From: Amylibacter sp. IMCC11727
GTDB taxonomy: Bacteria > Pseudomonadota > Alphaproteobacteria > Rhodobacterales > Rhodobacteraceae
DNA length: 64,000 nt
Direction of reading: 5' to 3'
Assembly (NCBI RefSeq): GCF_029854195.1
Contig: NZ_CP122960.1
Span: 2,548,001-2,612,000, forward strand
Shown here: one piece after another, positions 1-7,344 of the stretch
Layout of the letters: every line of letters begins with the position of its first letter
How positions within the stretch are numbered: position 1 is the first letter of the stretch
Made by a program: the position numbers and the translations under genes
Notes under the pieces: generated by a model
Told to the model about the DNA's origin: nothing
Seen by the model: only the letters and a program-made list of their open reading frames with translations
The model's database searches: none

Positions 1-11
1 GGCTTGGCTTT

Positions 12-590
12 ATGGCAATCACCCGCAGGTTCCCTGACGCACCGATTGTAAAACGGGTCGCTGGCCTTTCGCTGATTTGCGTTGTCATTGGCGCGATCTG
101 TCTGGTTGCCGCAATCCTTATCGCAGATATTGCCGGCAGCCCGCTCAGCAGTGCAGATACAAAATGGTATCTGCTAAACCTCCTGGTTGGCATGTTTCTG
201 ATGCCCGTCTTCTTCTTTATCATCCGCGGTGGTTCGATTGTTCATGATCAGCTCACCAATGGTGGCAATGGTCACGCCGCACGCATGATCCTGCGCAAAC
301 TCGGCCCTGATGCGGGGCAGAAACTCGTGCGCATGCAAAGCGCGGATCACTACGTAGAGGTCCACACAGAACGGGGTGCGAAACTGTTGTTGATGCGCCT
401 CTCGGATGCCACTCAAATCCTAGAAACTTTCGATGGAGCGCAGGTGCATCGGTCCCATTGGGTGAATTATGCGGAAATCGCTGGGGTGGTGAAACGCAAT
501 CGCAAAATCTGGCTTCGTATGTCAGACGGGGCCGAAGTCCCCGTGTCACGCAGCTATCGCCCATCTTTGCGCGCCGCTGGAATGATCTGA
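12..590 (+). CDS. LytTR-family DNA-binding regulator with N-terminal membrane segments (5' end possibly outside window)
   Basis: Transcriptional regulator that would bind DNA through a C-terminal LytTR domain while anchored in the inner membrane. In the 192 residues read here, two hydrophobic segments (about residues 17-38 and 53-71) are followed by a LytTR domain from about residue 95 to the end, with the family-like stretches around MQSADHYVEVHT and VHRSHWVN and a final basic segment. The frame stays open upstream to the window edge and only 11 bases precede this ATG, so the true start may lie outside; relatives often carry more membrane helices. It ends exactly where the convergent EamA gene ends, with no gap. 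The signal and target genes are unknown. Confidence 0.75.
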   Translation: MAITRRFPDAPIVKRVAGLSLICVVIGAICLVAAILIADIAGSPLSSADTKWYLLNLLVGMFLMPVFFFIIRGGSIVHDQLTNGGNGHAARMILRKLGPDAGQKLVRMQSADHYVEVHTERGAKLLLMRLSDATQILETFDGAQVHRSHWVNYAEIAGVVKRNRKIWLRMSDGAEVPVSRSYRPSLRAAGMI

Positions 591-1493
591 TCACTTCAAG
601 AACAGCACCAGAACCAAGATGCTCAAAATCACCAACGCGATGCCCAACACCTCGCGTCGCGTCGTGGTTTCTTTGAAAATGAAGTAACTCGCGCAAAACG
701 AAAAGATCAGCTCCACCTGCCCCAGCGCTTTAACATAAGCCGCGTTTTGCAGTGTGAACGCCGTAAACCAGCCAAGCGATCCAATCATCCCGGTCAGCCC
801 CACCAAAAACGTCACACGCCAATGCCGTACCACTTTGGCGATCTCGCCCGCTTCGCGCAAACGCAACCAAACTGCCATAATCACGGATTGAAACACGGTC
901 ACGCACATAAGCGTAAACACAGATCGCATCAGAAAATGCCCATCGCCCAGCGCCAATGACGCCCCACGGTAACCAATGGCCGACACCCCAAACAGCGCCC
1001 CACTGGCGAGCCCAATCCCCGCCGCGCGATTGAAAAATCGACGCCAACCATCGCCGCCCTCTGGGGGATCAGACAGTAAGATCACGCCAACCAGCCCAAT
1101 CACCACTGCCAACAGGCCATAGCCAGAAATCCCTTCGCCAAGCAGAATGGCCCCAACCAAGGCCGTTTGAATGGTCTCTGTTTTCTTAAAGGTGATGCCA
1201 ACCGCAAAATTTCTCTCGGAAAACAGCGCCACCACCAACATCGTCGCCAATATCTGCGCCACACCACCCATGGCCGCAAACGTCAGAAACCGCCCATTCA
1301 CTTGGGGCAATTCCCACCCATTGGCCCTAGTCAAAACGGCCAATAGCACCGCTGCCAACGGTGCGGCAAACACAAACCGCGCAAATGTTGCACCACCTGT
1401 ACTCAACCCCGTGGCCTTCAGATGCTTTTGCAACATAAAGCGCAGGTTTTGGCTAAACGCGGCGGCAATCGTGATCGGGATCCAAAGTTCCAT
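591..1493 (-). CDS. EamA-family (DMT superfamily) membrane transporter
   Basis: Inner-membrane permease of the drug/metabolite transporter superfamily, about 300 residues with roughly ten hydrophobic helices arranged as two EamA repeats (the second begins near residue 160). I chose the ATG whose product starts MELWIPITIAAAF because the first helix begins there; the frame could extend nine codons to a TTG, which is less likely. Substrate cannot be read from the sequence; members export amino acids, metabolites or drugs. It lies downstream of ubiK on the same strand but a terminator-like hairpin separates them, so it is probably transcribed alone. A second, divergent EamA gene lies at 13.8-14.6 kb. 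Confidence 0.82.
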   Translation of the reverse strand: MELWIPITIAAAFSQNLRFMLQKHLKATGLSTGGATFARFVFAAPLAAVLLAVLTRANGWELPQVNGRFLTFAAMGGVAQILATMLVVALFSERNFAVGITFKKTETIQTALVGAILLGEGISGYGLLAVVIGLVGVILLSDPPEGGDGWRRFFNRAAGIGLASGALFGVSAIGYRGASLALGDGHFLMRSVFTLMCVTVFQSVIMAVWLRLREAGEIAKVVRHWRVTFLVGLTGMIGSLGWFTAFTLQNAAYVKALGQVELIFSFCASYFIFKETTTRREVLGIALVILSILVLVLFLK

Positions 1494-1558
1494 AGCCCCC
1501 ACAAACCACGCCCCCCTCAAAAGGTCGAGCCATCCTGCTTAAATGTTCTTCAAATACA

Positions 1559-1591
1559 CAAAAAAAACGCCCACTCCGAAAAGAAGGCGTT
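1559..1591 (-). terminator. Rho-independent terminator after ubiK
   Basis: On the minus strand AACGCC and GGCGTT pair across a 14-nt loop and are followed directly by a run of eight T residues. It sits 25 nt beyond the ubiK stop codon, as expected for an intrinsic terminator. Confidence 0.7.
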
Positions 1592-1615
1592 CCAATTCAG
1601 CTCTTAAAGCCGAAC

Positions 1616-1888
1616 TTACTTCTTAGCAGTCGTCTTTTTGGCCGCTGGCTTTTTCGCTTCCAACGCATCCAACCGCGCCATCAACGCCGCATTTTCCTCG
1701 CGCGCTTTTTGCGCCATCAGACGCACCGCATCAAATTCTTCGCGGCTTACGAAATCCCGATCCGCCAGCCAGCGATCCATCCAGCTTTTCATGGCTGTTT
1801 CCGCTTCGGTCTTGGCCCCTTGTGCCACGCCCATCGCGTTGGTCATCACTTTGCTGATGTCTTCAAAGAATTTGTTCTGGGTCTGCAT
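1616..1888 (-). CDS. ubiK: UbiK/YqiC-family accessory factor (BMFP domain)
   Basis: Small (90 aa) coiled-coil protein of the YqiC/BMFP family (COG2960), whose characterised member UbiK assists ubiquinone biosynthesis under aerobic conditions and can associate with membranes. The start MQTQNKFFEDISKV is preceded by AAGGGGGC at good spacing, so the 18 codons upstream in the frame are not used. An N-terminal amphipathic helix, a long charged helix with REEFDAVRLMAQKAREENAAL heptad character (split here: coiled coil about residues 45-75) and a Lys/Ala-rich tail are visible. It is divergent from lgt, with 114 nt between the two starts. Family assignment is fairly sure; the ubiquinone role is inferred from the family. 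Confidence 0.72.
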   Translation of the reverse strand: MQTQNKFFEDISKVMTNAMGVAQGAKTEAETAMKSWMDRWLADRDFVSREEFDAVRLMAQKAREENAALMARLDALEAKKPAAKKTTAKK

Positions 1889-2002
1889 CAGAGCCCCCTT
1901 ATCATTGCTGCGTTCCCTCGTTATATGGGAAGGAAATACCAAAATGCAAAGCCCAAAGGCGCGACCCTTCGCCCCGTTTGGCGCAGTATCGGGGCAAAAT
2001 AC

Positions 2003-2908
2003 ATGATCGCGGCGCTTCCTTTTCCCAATATTGACCCCGTTTTATGGAGCGTTGATATCGGCGGCTTTACCCTCGCCATTCGTTGGTACGCACTGGCTTA
2101 TATCGCTGGGTTTCTGCTGGCATGGTGGTGGGGCAACCGTGCCATTCGCAACGCACAACTTTGGGTAAACGACACTGCCCCAATGACCCTAAAACATGCC
2201 GAAGACTTCCTCACTTGGGCCATTGTCGGCGTCATCATCGGTGGTCGTTTGGGCTGGGTGTTGTTCTATTCCCAAGGCGCGTGGCTCGATGATCCCACCA
2301 TGATTTACAAAGTCTGGGAAGGCGGCATGTCCTTCCACGGTGGCTTCCTCGGTGTCGTTGTTGTGGCCATTCTTTTTGCGCGAAAATACAAAATCCCCGT
2401 CCTTTCCCTCGCAGATATCCTCGCCCTTGGCGTGCCGATCGGTCTTGGCCTTGGCCGCCTTGCCAATTTCATCAATGCCGAATTGTGGGGCAAACCCACC
2501 ACGGCTCCTTGGGGTGTTGTCTTTCCAAACACGCCCGACTGCCCGCTCACATGGCTCGATCCTGTCTGCGCCCGCCATCCCTCACAACTCTACGAAGCCA
2601 TCTTAGAAGGCATCGTACTGTTCGCGCTTCTAGCTTACCTCGCCTATCGTCGGGGCTGGTTGAAAACACCGGGCGCATTGGCTGGCGTATTTTTCATGGG
2701 CTACGGCGCGGCGCGGTTCTTCGTTGAATTTTTCCGTCAAGGAGACGCACAATTCACCAGCGCCACCAATCCTTGGGGCCACATCCTGCGGTTGGGGCAA
2801 GAGGTAGACAGCATCGGCTTCACCATGGGCCAACTTCTCTCTCTGCCAATGATCGCCGTCGGCCTGCTGTTGCTGATATACGCCCGCCGCACATCATCCA
2901 CCACATGA
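2003..2908 (+). CDS. lgt: Prolipoprotein diacylglyceryl transferase
   Basis: Integral membrane enzyme that transfers diacylglycerol from phosphatidylglycerol to the lipobox cysteine of prelipoproteins, the first step of lipoprotein maturation. The 301-residue product has seven or so hydrophobic segments and the Lgt signature region GRLANFINAELWG (about residues 150-162), the HPSQLYEA motif (about 194) and the C-terminal GARFFVEFFR segment. The ATG giving MIAALPFPNIDPV matches family N-termini; the much longer open frame upstream overlaps ubiK antisense and is not used. The stop overlaps the next start as ATGA, so it is translationally coupled to the methyltransferase gene. Several lipoproteins in this window (M48 protease, YjbF) would be substrates. 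Confidence 0.95.
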   Translation: MIAALPFPNIDPVLWSVDIGGFTLAIRWYALAYIAGFLLAWWWGNRAIRNAQLWVNDTAPMTLKHAEDFLTWAIVGVIIGGRLGWVLFYSQGAWLDDPTMIYKVWEGGMSFHGGFLGVVVVAILFARKYKIPVLSLADILALGVPIGLGLGRLANFINAELWGKPTTAPWGVVFPNTPDCPLTWLDPVCARHPSQLYEAILEGIVLFALLAYLAYRRGWLKTPGALAGVFFMGYGAARFFVEFFRQGDAQFTSATNPWGHILRLGQEVDSIGFTMGQLLSLPMIAVGLLLLIYARRTSSTT

Positions 2909-3957
2909 CAGAACTTACCGATATCCTGCTGCGCCAGATCGCGCGACTTGGCCCTCTGACTGTGTCGGAATTTATGGCCCAAGCGCTTTATCATCCCCAG
3001 CACGGCTATTACACCAACGCCAACCCCCTTGGCGCAAAGGGCGATTTCACCACCGCCCCTGAAATAAGCCAGATGTTTGGTGAACTCGTTGGCCTGTCCC
3101 TTGCGCAGGCTTGGCTCGATCAAGGGGCGCCGTCCCCCTTTTGCCTTGCCGAACTCGGTCCAGGCTCAGGCCAATTAATGTCCGATGTGCTGCGCGCAAC
3201 AAAATCCGTGCCAAATTTCCACACCGCTATGCGATTGCATCTGTGCGAAGTGAACCCAAACCTCAAAACAGAACAGGCCGCCCGCCTGCCCGATCCGACA
3301 TGGGTCACGGACACAACCGCGCTGCCCGATCTACCACTGTTCCTGATCGCCAACGAATTTTTCGATTGCCTGCCCATCAATCAATATGTCGCCCGCGAAG
3401 ACGGCTGGGATGAACACGTGATTGGCGAAAAAGACGGCGCACTTACATTCGCGCGCCGCCCTGCAGGGGCCGTTGAAACCGAACTTCCAGATGCCCCAAC
3501 TGGCACAATCCTCGAACTCTCCCCTGCGTCAAACGCCATCGCCCAAGACATCGCCGCCATCATTGCCAAAAACGGCGGCTGCGCCCTGATCTTTGATTAT
3601 GGCGGCACAGGGGGCGGTGACACGCTGCAAGCCTTACAAGACCACACCAAAGTGGACCCGCTTCACGCCATTGGCCAATCTGACCTCACCGCTCACGTCA
3701 ATTTCGCCGCTTTGTCTAATGCCATCGCAAACGTCCAAACCATAGGGCCAGAACCCCAAGGCGCATTTCTCGAACGGCTCGGCATCACCCCCCGCGCCCA
3801 ACAACTTGCCGCCAACCTGTCAGGGGACGCGCTTGAAAACCACATCACTGCACACCGCCGCTTGACCCACCCCGATGAAATGGGTCAACTTTTCAAAGCA
3901 TTCGCAATTCTGCCCCAAGGCGCCCCAATCCCTGCAGGTTTTCCCAATGACCCTTGA
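2905..3957 (+). CDS. MidA/NDUFAF7-family SAM-dependent methyltransferase
   Basis: Class I SAM-dependent methyltransferase of the COG1565 family; the mitochondrial relative NDUFAF7/MidA methylates an arginine of complex I subunit NDUFS2 to allow assembly. The 350-residue protein starts MTELTDILLRQI, overlapping the lgt stop by four bases. Family features include YYTNANPLGAKGDFTTAPE near residues 33-52, the SAM-binding ELGPGSGQLM loop (about residues 81-90) and IANEFFDCLPI (about 149-159). The 3' end overlaps pgeF. The order lgt-midA-pgeF is common in alphaproteobacteria. The complex I role here is inferred from the eukaryotic relative. Confidence 0.88.
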   Translation: MTELTDILLRQIARLGPLTVSEFMAQALYHPQHGYYTNANPLGAKGDFTTAPEISQMFGELVGLSLAQAWLDQGAPSPFCLAELGPGSGQLMSDVLRATKSVPNFHTAMRLHLCEVNPNLKTEQAARLPDPTWVTDTTALPDLPLFLIANEFFDCLPINQYVAREDGWDEHVIGEKDGALTFARRPAGAVETELPDAPTGTILELSPASNAIAQDIAAIIAKNGGCALIFDYGGTGGGDTLQALQDHTKVDPLHAIGQSDLTAHVNFAALSNAIANVQTIGPEPQGAFLERLGITPRAQQLAANLSGDALENHITAHRRLTHPDEMGQLFKAFAILPQGAPIPAGFPNDP

Positions 3958-4702
3958 TGTAATCACCTCCACCGCGCTCACGCCTAAACACGGCTTCTTC
4001 TGTCGCGCTGGCGGGATATCTACGGGCATTTATCGGGGATTGAACACTGGACTTGGCTCAAACGACGATCCGAAAAACGTGCTGCACAATCGGGCGCTGG
4101 TGGCTCACCACCTTGGTGTGCGCCCAGAAAATCTGGGCGGCGTTCATCAAATCCATTCGCCCACTGTTCACATCGCAACACCCAAAACCATCGCAGATCG
4201 CCCAAAGGCAGATGCGCTTGTCACCAACCACACGAGCCTTGCCCTTGGGGTTCTTGCCGCAGATTGCGCCCCGATCCTGTTTGCCGATGCCGATGCTGGC
4301 GTCATTGGTGCGGCCCACTCTGGCTGGAAGGGGGCTGTTGGCGGGGTCATACAATCCACCATCGCCGAAATGACCAAACTCGGTGCCAGCCGCGCGTCTA
4401 TTTCTGCCGTTGTCGGCCCCTGCATTTCACAGGCCAACTACGAAGTCGGACCCGAGTTTTTAGAACAATTCATCGACGAAGACCCCGAATTTTCACGGTT
4501 TTTCACCAATGGCACAGGGGATCGTTATCTCTTTGATCTGCCCAGCTTTTGCCTGCACCAACTGCGCAGCGAAGACATTGCCCACGCCGAATGGGTTGGC
4601 CATTGCACCTATGCCGACGACTCTCGCTTTTTTTCCTACCGCCGCACCACGCACCGCAAGGAATCAGATTACGGCCGCATGATGTCAGCCATCGTATTGT
4701 AG
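3947..4702 (+). CDS. pgeF: PgeF/YfiH-family (laccase-domain, peptidoglycan editing factor)
   Basis: YfiH/multicopper-polyphenol-oxidase-domain protein. E. coli PgeF removes misincorporated L-Ser from peptidoglycan precursors; other family members are purine nucleoside-active. The 251-residue product has family motifs: HGFFCRAGGISTGIYRGLN near the N-terminus, HSPTVH, ADCAPILFAD (about residue 102) and AAHSGWKGAVGG (about 121) with the Cys/His metal ligands, and VGPCISQANYEVG (about 161). The ATG at MTLDVITS lies inside the end of the preceding gene, giving an 11-base overlap and translational coupling. Third gene of the lgt operon. Family is certain; the physiological substrate is inferred. 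Confidence 0.9.
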   Translation: MTLDVITSTALTPKHGFFCRAGGISTGIYRGLNTGLGSNDDPKNVLHNRALVAHHLGVRPENLGGVHQIHSPTVHIATPKTIADRPKADALVTNHTSLALGVLAADCAPILFADADAGVIGAAHSGWKGAVGGVIQSTIAEMTKLGASRASISAVVGPCISQANYEVGPEFLEQFIDEDPEFSRFFTNGTGDRYLFDLPSFCLHQLRSEDIAHAEWVGHCTYADDSRFFSYRRTTHRKESDYGRMMSAIVL

Positions 4703-4946
4703 CGGAATCAGAAACAATGTGACGAGTCTTGGGCTTATTCTGCCCCAATCCATCGGCTCCCGCGCAGACTTCACAGCGACAACACCCTTATTTCCAACGC
4801 TAAACACAGCTTTGCGACATCCGTCACAATTTGGTTCAAGGTTTTCGCGTCTTTCACAAACTTACCTTTTTCCAGCGCATTTTGCGGCGCAATCGACCCG
4901 TAAAACTGTCCTTAACGAAATGACAACTACGCAAAGGGTCAAAACA

Positions 4947-5015
4947 ATGAAAAGCAAACGTTGGATGAAATGGGTTCTGAAAGAAGCAGCTGACATGTCC
5001 AAGGACAAGCGCTAA
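4947..5015 (+). CDS. Possible 22-residue basic amphipathic microprotein
   Basis: A very short open frame encoding a 22-residue, strongly basic peptide (starts MKSKRWMKW, ends MSKDKR) with Trp and Lys spaced so that a helix would have one aromatic/hydrophobic face. It has AAAGGG eight bases before the ATG and a strong intrinsic terminator about 50 bases after the stop, so it looks like a short independent transcription unit. An in-frame ATG nine codons earlier (4920) lacks a good ribosome binding site. I recall similar tiny basic proteins in Rhodobacterales but cannot name a family. The 244 bases between pgeF and this frame hold nothing else I recognise. It may instead be a remnant or a non-coding transcript. 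Confidence 0.45.
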   Translation: MKSKRWMKWVLKEAADMSKDKR

Positions 5016-5063
5016 TCCCTAATTTTTTGCAGGCCCAAGTTCCCAAGACTGTCCCTGCCACAG

Positions 5064-5095
5064 AAAAACCCCGCGCCATCAGCGCGGGGTTTTTC
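5064..5095. terminator. Bidirectional Rho-independent terminator
   Basis: A perfect GC-rich stem (ACCCCGCGC pairing with GCGCGGGGT) flanked on one side by five A and on the other by five T, so it works in either direction. It lies between the 22-codon frame on the plus strand and the end of the Lrp-family gene on the minus strand. Confidence 0.9.
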
Positions 5096-5120
5096 TGTTT
5101 CTATGTCTGTTCAGTAGCGA

Positions 5121-5618
5121 TCAATCGTCGCCAGCGCGCTCTTCTAATACGCTAAACGGAACGCCCGGCGCATCCTTCGCCCCGCGAATAACCAGCGATG
5201 TTTTCACACTCGCCACGTTGTCCGCCGCCGTCAGATCATTGGTCAAAAACGTCTGGAAACTGGTCAGATCAGGTGCAACACACTTCAGAATGAAATCAAT
5301 CTCGCCGTTCAGCATATGGCATTCGCGTACCAGTGGCCAATCACGGCAACGATCCTCAAACGCGCTCAAGTCCACTTCGGCCTGCCGTTCCAGTGCCACC
5401 ATCGCAAAAACCTGCACCTCAAAACCCAATTCACGTGCATCCACATCCGCATGATACCCGCGAATAAATCCACTTTCTTCCAGCGTACGCACACGGCGCA
5501 AACAGGGCGGCGCAGAAATCCCCACGCGTTTGGCCAACTCCACATTGGTCATCCGTCCATCCGCTTGCAGTTCAGCCAGAATCTTACGATCAATTGGATC
5601 GAGCTTAATAGTCGGCAT
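5121..5618 (-). CDS. Lrp/AsnC-family transcriptional regulator
   Basis: A 165-residue leucine-responsive-type regulator. The N-terminal winged helix (LDPIDRKILAELQADGRMT, then VELAKRVGISAPPCLRRV, residues 6-45) is followed by an RAM/AsnC ligand-binding and oligomerisation domain (about residues 65-150, including the GEIDFILKCVAPDL segment). It is divergent from trxB, and the 220-base intergenic region holds three phased repeats that could be its operators, suggesting autoregulation and possibly control of trxB. The Lrp-trxB pairing recurs in Rhodobacterales. Effector amino acid unknown. Confidence 0.92.
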   Translation of the reverse strand: MPTIKLDPIDRKILAELQADGRMTNVELAKRVGISAPPCLRRVRTLEESGFIRGYHADVDARELGFEVQVFAMVALERQAEVDLSAFEDRCRDWPLVRECHMLNGEIDFILKCVAPDLTSFQTFLTNDLTAADNVASVKTSLVIRGAKDAPGVPFSVLEERAGDD

Positions 5619-5674
5619 AGGCCCTCCGGTTCAAAGCCACGCAAACACATCGCTTGGCTACAGTCGCGGCAAAT

Positions 5675-5727
5675 TACGCAAATGATCAGGTTTGCGCAAT
5701 AATATTTCGCATCTGCGCAACATTATT
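5675..5727. promoter_or_regulatory. Three phased AT-flanked repeats between lrp-type gene and trxB (candidate Lrp operator)
   Basis: Three similar blocks read TACGCAAATGAT, TGCGCAATAATATT and TGCGCAACATTATT, beginning at 5675, 5693 and 5714, so about two helical turns apart. Lrp-family octamers wrap DNA at such phased, degenerate, AT-rich sites. Both flanking genes start within about 110 bases. Operator function is inference. Confidence 0.4.
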
Positions 5728-5838
5728 TCACCACCCCCCTATTTGCTTTCAAAATGACGTGAAAATCCCTCTCTTTCCCTCCTGTCAAAGCCCACGTATA
5801 CAGGCCCAAACAAGTCTTGCTGCCAAGGAAACACACCC

Positions 5839-6780
5839 ATGTCCGATACCCGCCACACCCGCCTTTTGATCATCGGTTCCGGCCCTGCGGGCTACACCGC
5901 TGGCGTTTACGGTTCACGCGCAATGCTGAACCCGATCCTTGTTCAAGGCATTGAACCTGGTGGTCAATTGACCACCACTACCGAAGTGGAAAACTGGCCC
6001 GGCGATACCGAAGTTCAGGGCCCTGATCTGATGATCCGCATGGAAGCCCACGCCAAAGCGATGGGGACCGAAATCATCGGCGACATCATCACCAACCTCG
6101 ATCTATCCAAACGCCCTTTCACCGCAACAGGGGACAGCGGCACAATCTACACAGCAGACGCCGTGATCCTTGCAACAGGTGCCCGCGCCAAATGGCTCGG
6201 CCTTGAATCCGAAGAAAAGTTCAAAGGCTTTGGCGTATCCGCTTGCGCCACTTGCGATGGGTTCTTCTATCGCGGCCAAGAAATTGTTGTGATCGGCGGC
6301 GGCAACACCGCCGTGGAAGAGGCCCTGTTCCTCACCAACTTTGCGTCCAAAGTAACCCTCATCCACCGTCGCGATGAATTGCGCTCTGAAAAAATTCTTC
6401 AAGACCGCTTGATGAAGAACGACAAAATCGAACCGCTGTGGTTCCATGAGCTCGAAGAAGTTATCGGCACCGAAGACCCGCTCGGCGTTGAAAGCGTGCG
6501 CGTCAAACACACCAAAACAGGCGAGATTACCGAAATCCCCTGCAAAGGTGTGTTCGTGGCCATTGGTCATGCCCCTGCAAACGAACTGGTCATTGATACG
6601 CTTGAAACACATATGGGCGGCTACGTTGTGACCAAACCTGACAGCACAGAGACCTCTATTCCTGGCGTGTTCGCTGCGGGTGATTTGACCGATCACAAAT
6701 ATCGCCAAGCCGTCACCTCTGCGGGCATGGGTTGTATGGCCGCCCTCGAAGCAGAGCGTTTTCTGGCCGAAGACGACTAA
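5839..6780 (+). CDS. trxB: Thioredoxin-disulfide reductase
   Basis: FAD-dependent reductase that passes electrons from NADPH to thioredoxin in the cytoplasm. The 313-residue protein has the FAD-binding GSGPAG at residues 13-18, the redox-active motif CATCD with cysteines 136 and 139, the NADPH-binding GGGNTAVEEALFL region (about 154-166), and the C-terminal AAGDLTD FAD motif (about 278). Length and motif order match low-molecular-weight bacterial TrxB. It is followed by an intrinsic terminator and is divergent from the Lrp-type regulator, which may control it. Confidence 0.96.
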   Translation: MSDTRHTRLLIIGSGPAGYTAGVYGSRAMLNPILVQGIEPGGQLTTTTEVENWPGDTEVQGPDLMIRMEAHAKAMGTEIIGDIITNLDLSKRPFTATGDSGTIYTADAVILATGARAKWLGLESEEKFKGFGVSACATCDGFFYRGQEIVVIGGGNTAVEEALFLTNFASKVTLIHRRDELRSEKILQDRLMKNDKIEPLWFHELEEVIGTEDPLGVESVRVKHTKTGEITEIPCKGVFVAIGHAPANELVIDTLETHMGGYVVTKPDSTETSIPGVFAAGDLTDHKYRQAVTSAGMGCMAALEAERFLAEDD

Positions 6781-6819
6781 CACAACAAGCGCGCTCCAGC
6801 GCGCACATATCTGAAAAAA

Positions 6820-6863
6820 CAAACGTTCTCATGGCCCTAACCCCGCCATGAGGGCGTTTTTTT
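6820..6863 (+). terminator. Rho-independent terminator after trxB
   Basis: CTCATGGC pairs with GCCATGAG, with outer AACG pairing with CGTT, followed by a run of T. A shorter GCGCGC palindrome precedes it at about 6789-6804. Both lie just after the trxB stop codon. Confidence 0.8.
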
Positions 6864-6946
6864 ATGCGTTGCAGCAAAGCCACGATGCAAAAAATCGAAA
6901 AGACAACGTAGTTTTGTCTTTGTTGCGACACAGTTCTGTACTATGC

Positions 6947-6960
6947 GTTCACGCGTGAAC
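6947..6960. promoter_or_regulatory. 14-bp perfect palindrome upstream of the MarR-type frame (candidate operator)
   Basis: GTTCACGCGTGAAC is a perfect 14-bp palindrome beginning 38 bases before the GTG start of the MarR-type domain and just after a TACTAT that could be a -10 hexamer. MarR-family dimers usually bind palindromes of this kind in their own promoters. Operator function is inference from position and symmetry. Confidence 0.4.
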
Positions 6961-6984
6961 ACACTTTGATTCGCGAGTAACGTA

Positions 6985-7344
6985 GTGCAAAATGCAAAAA
7001 CCAGATTAGACGACGAAGACCAGCTCTTCCGTCTTTTACGCCAGCTTGATTTGGCGTCCGATGCCTCGCAGCGCGCCCTTGCCGCTGCGATTGGGGTATC
7101 GCTTGGTCGTTTGAATGCTCTGCTGAAATCCGCAATCGACGCGCGTCTTGTCACCACCAGCGACCGTGCTGGCCCTGACAAACGCCAACGGTTTTCCTAC
7201 TCCCTCACAGTTCGGGGTGCGGCGGAAAAAGTACGGCTCACAGACAGATTTCTGGCGCGTAAATTCGAAGAGTACGATGCTTTGCACGCCGAATTAACAG
7301 GAACCACCAGCGGAATGGTTCCGCTTAAACATAGGACCACTACG
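6985..7344 (+). CDS. MarR-type EPS-associated regulator domain, continuous in frame with sat
   Basis: About 108 residues matching the EPS-associated MarR-family regulators (TIGR04176 type): a winged helix with SQRALAAAIGVSLGRLNALL (residues 28-47), then the diagnostic C-terminal FSYSLTVRGAAEKVRL and FLARKFEEYDALHAEL stretches. Normally this is a separate protein of about 110 residues beside exopolysaccharide genes. Here there is no stop codon: the frame continues through a short linker (GTTSGMVPLKHRTTT) into ATP sulfurylase at residue 121. It starts at a GTG with a weak ribosome binding site, downstream of a palindrome. It may be made as a 689-residue fusion, or ribosomes may also start internally at 7345. 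Listed separately so both possibilities are visible. Confidence 0.6.
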
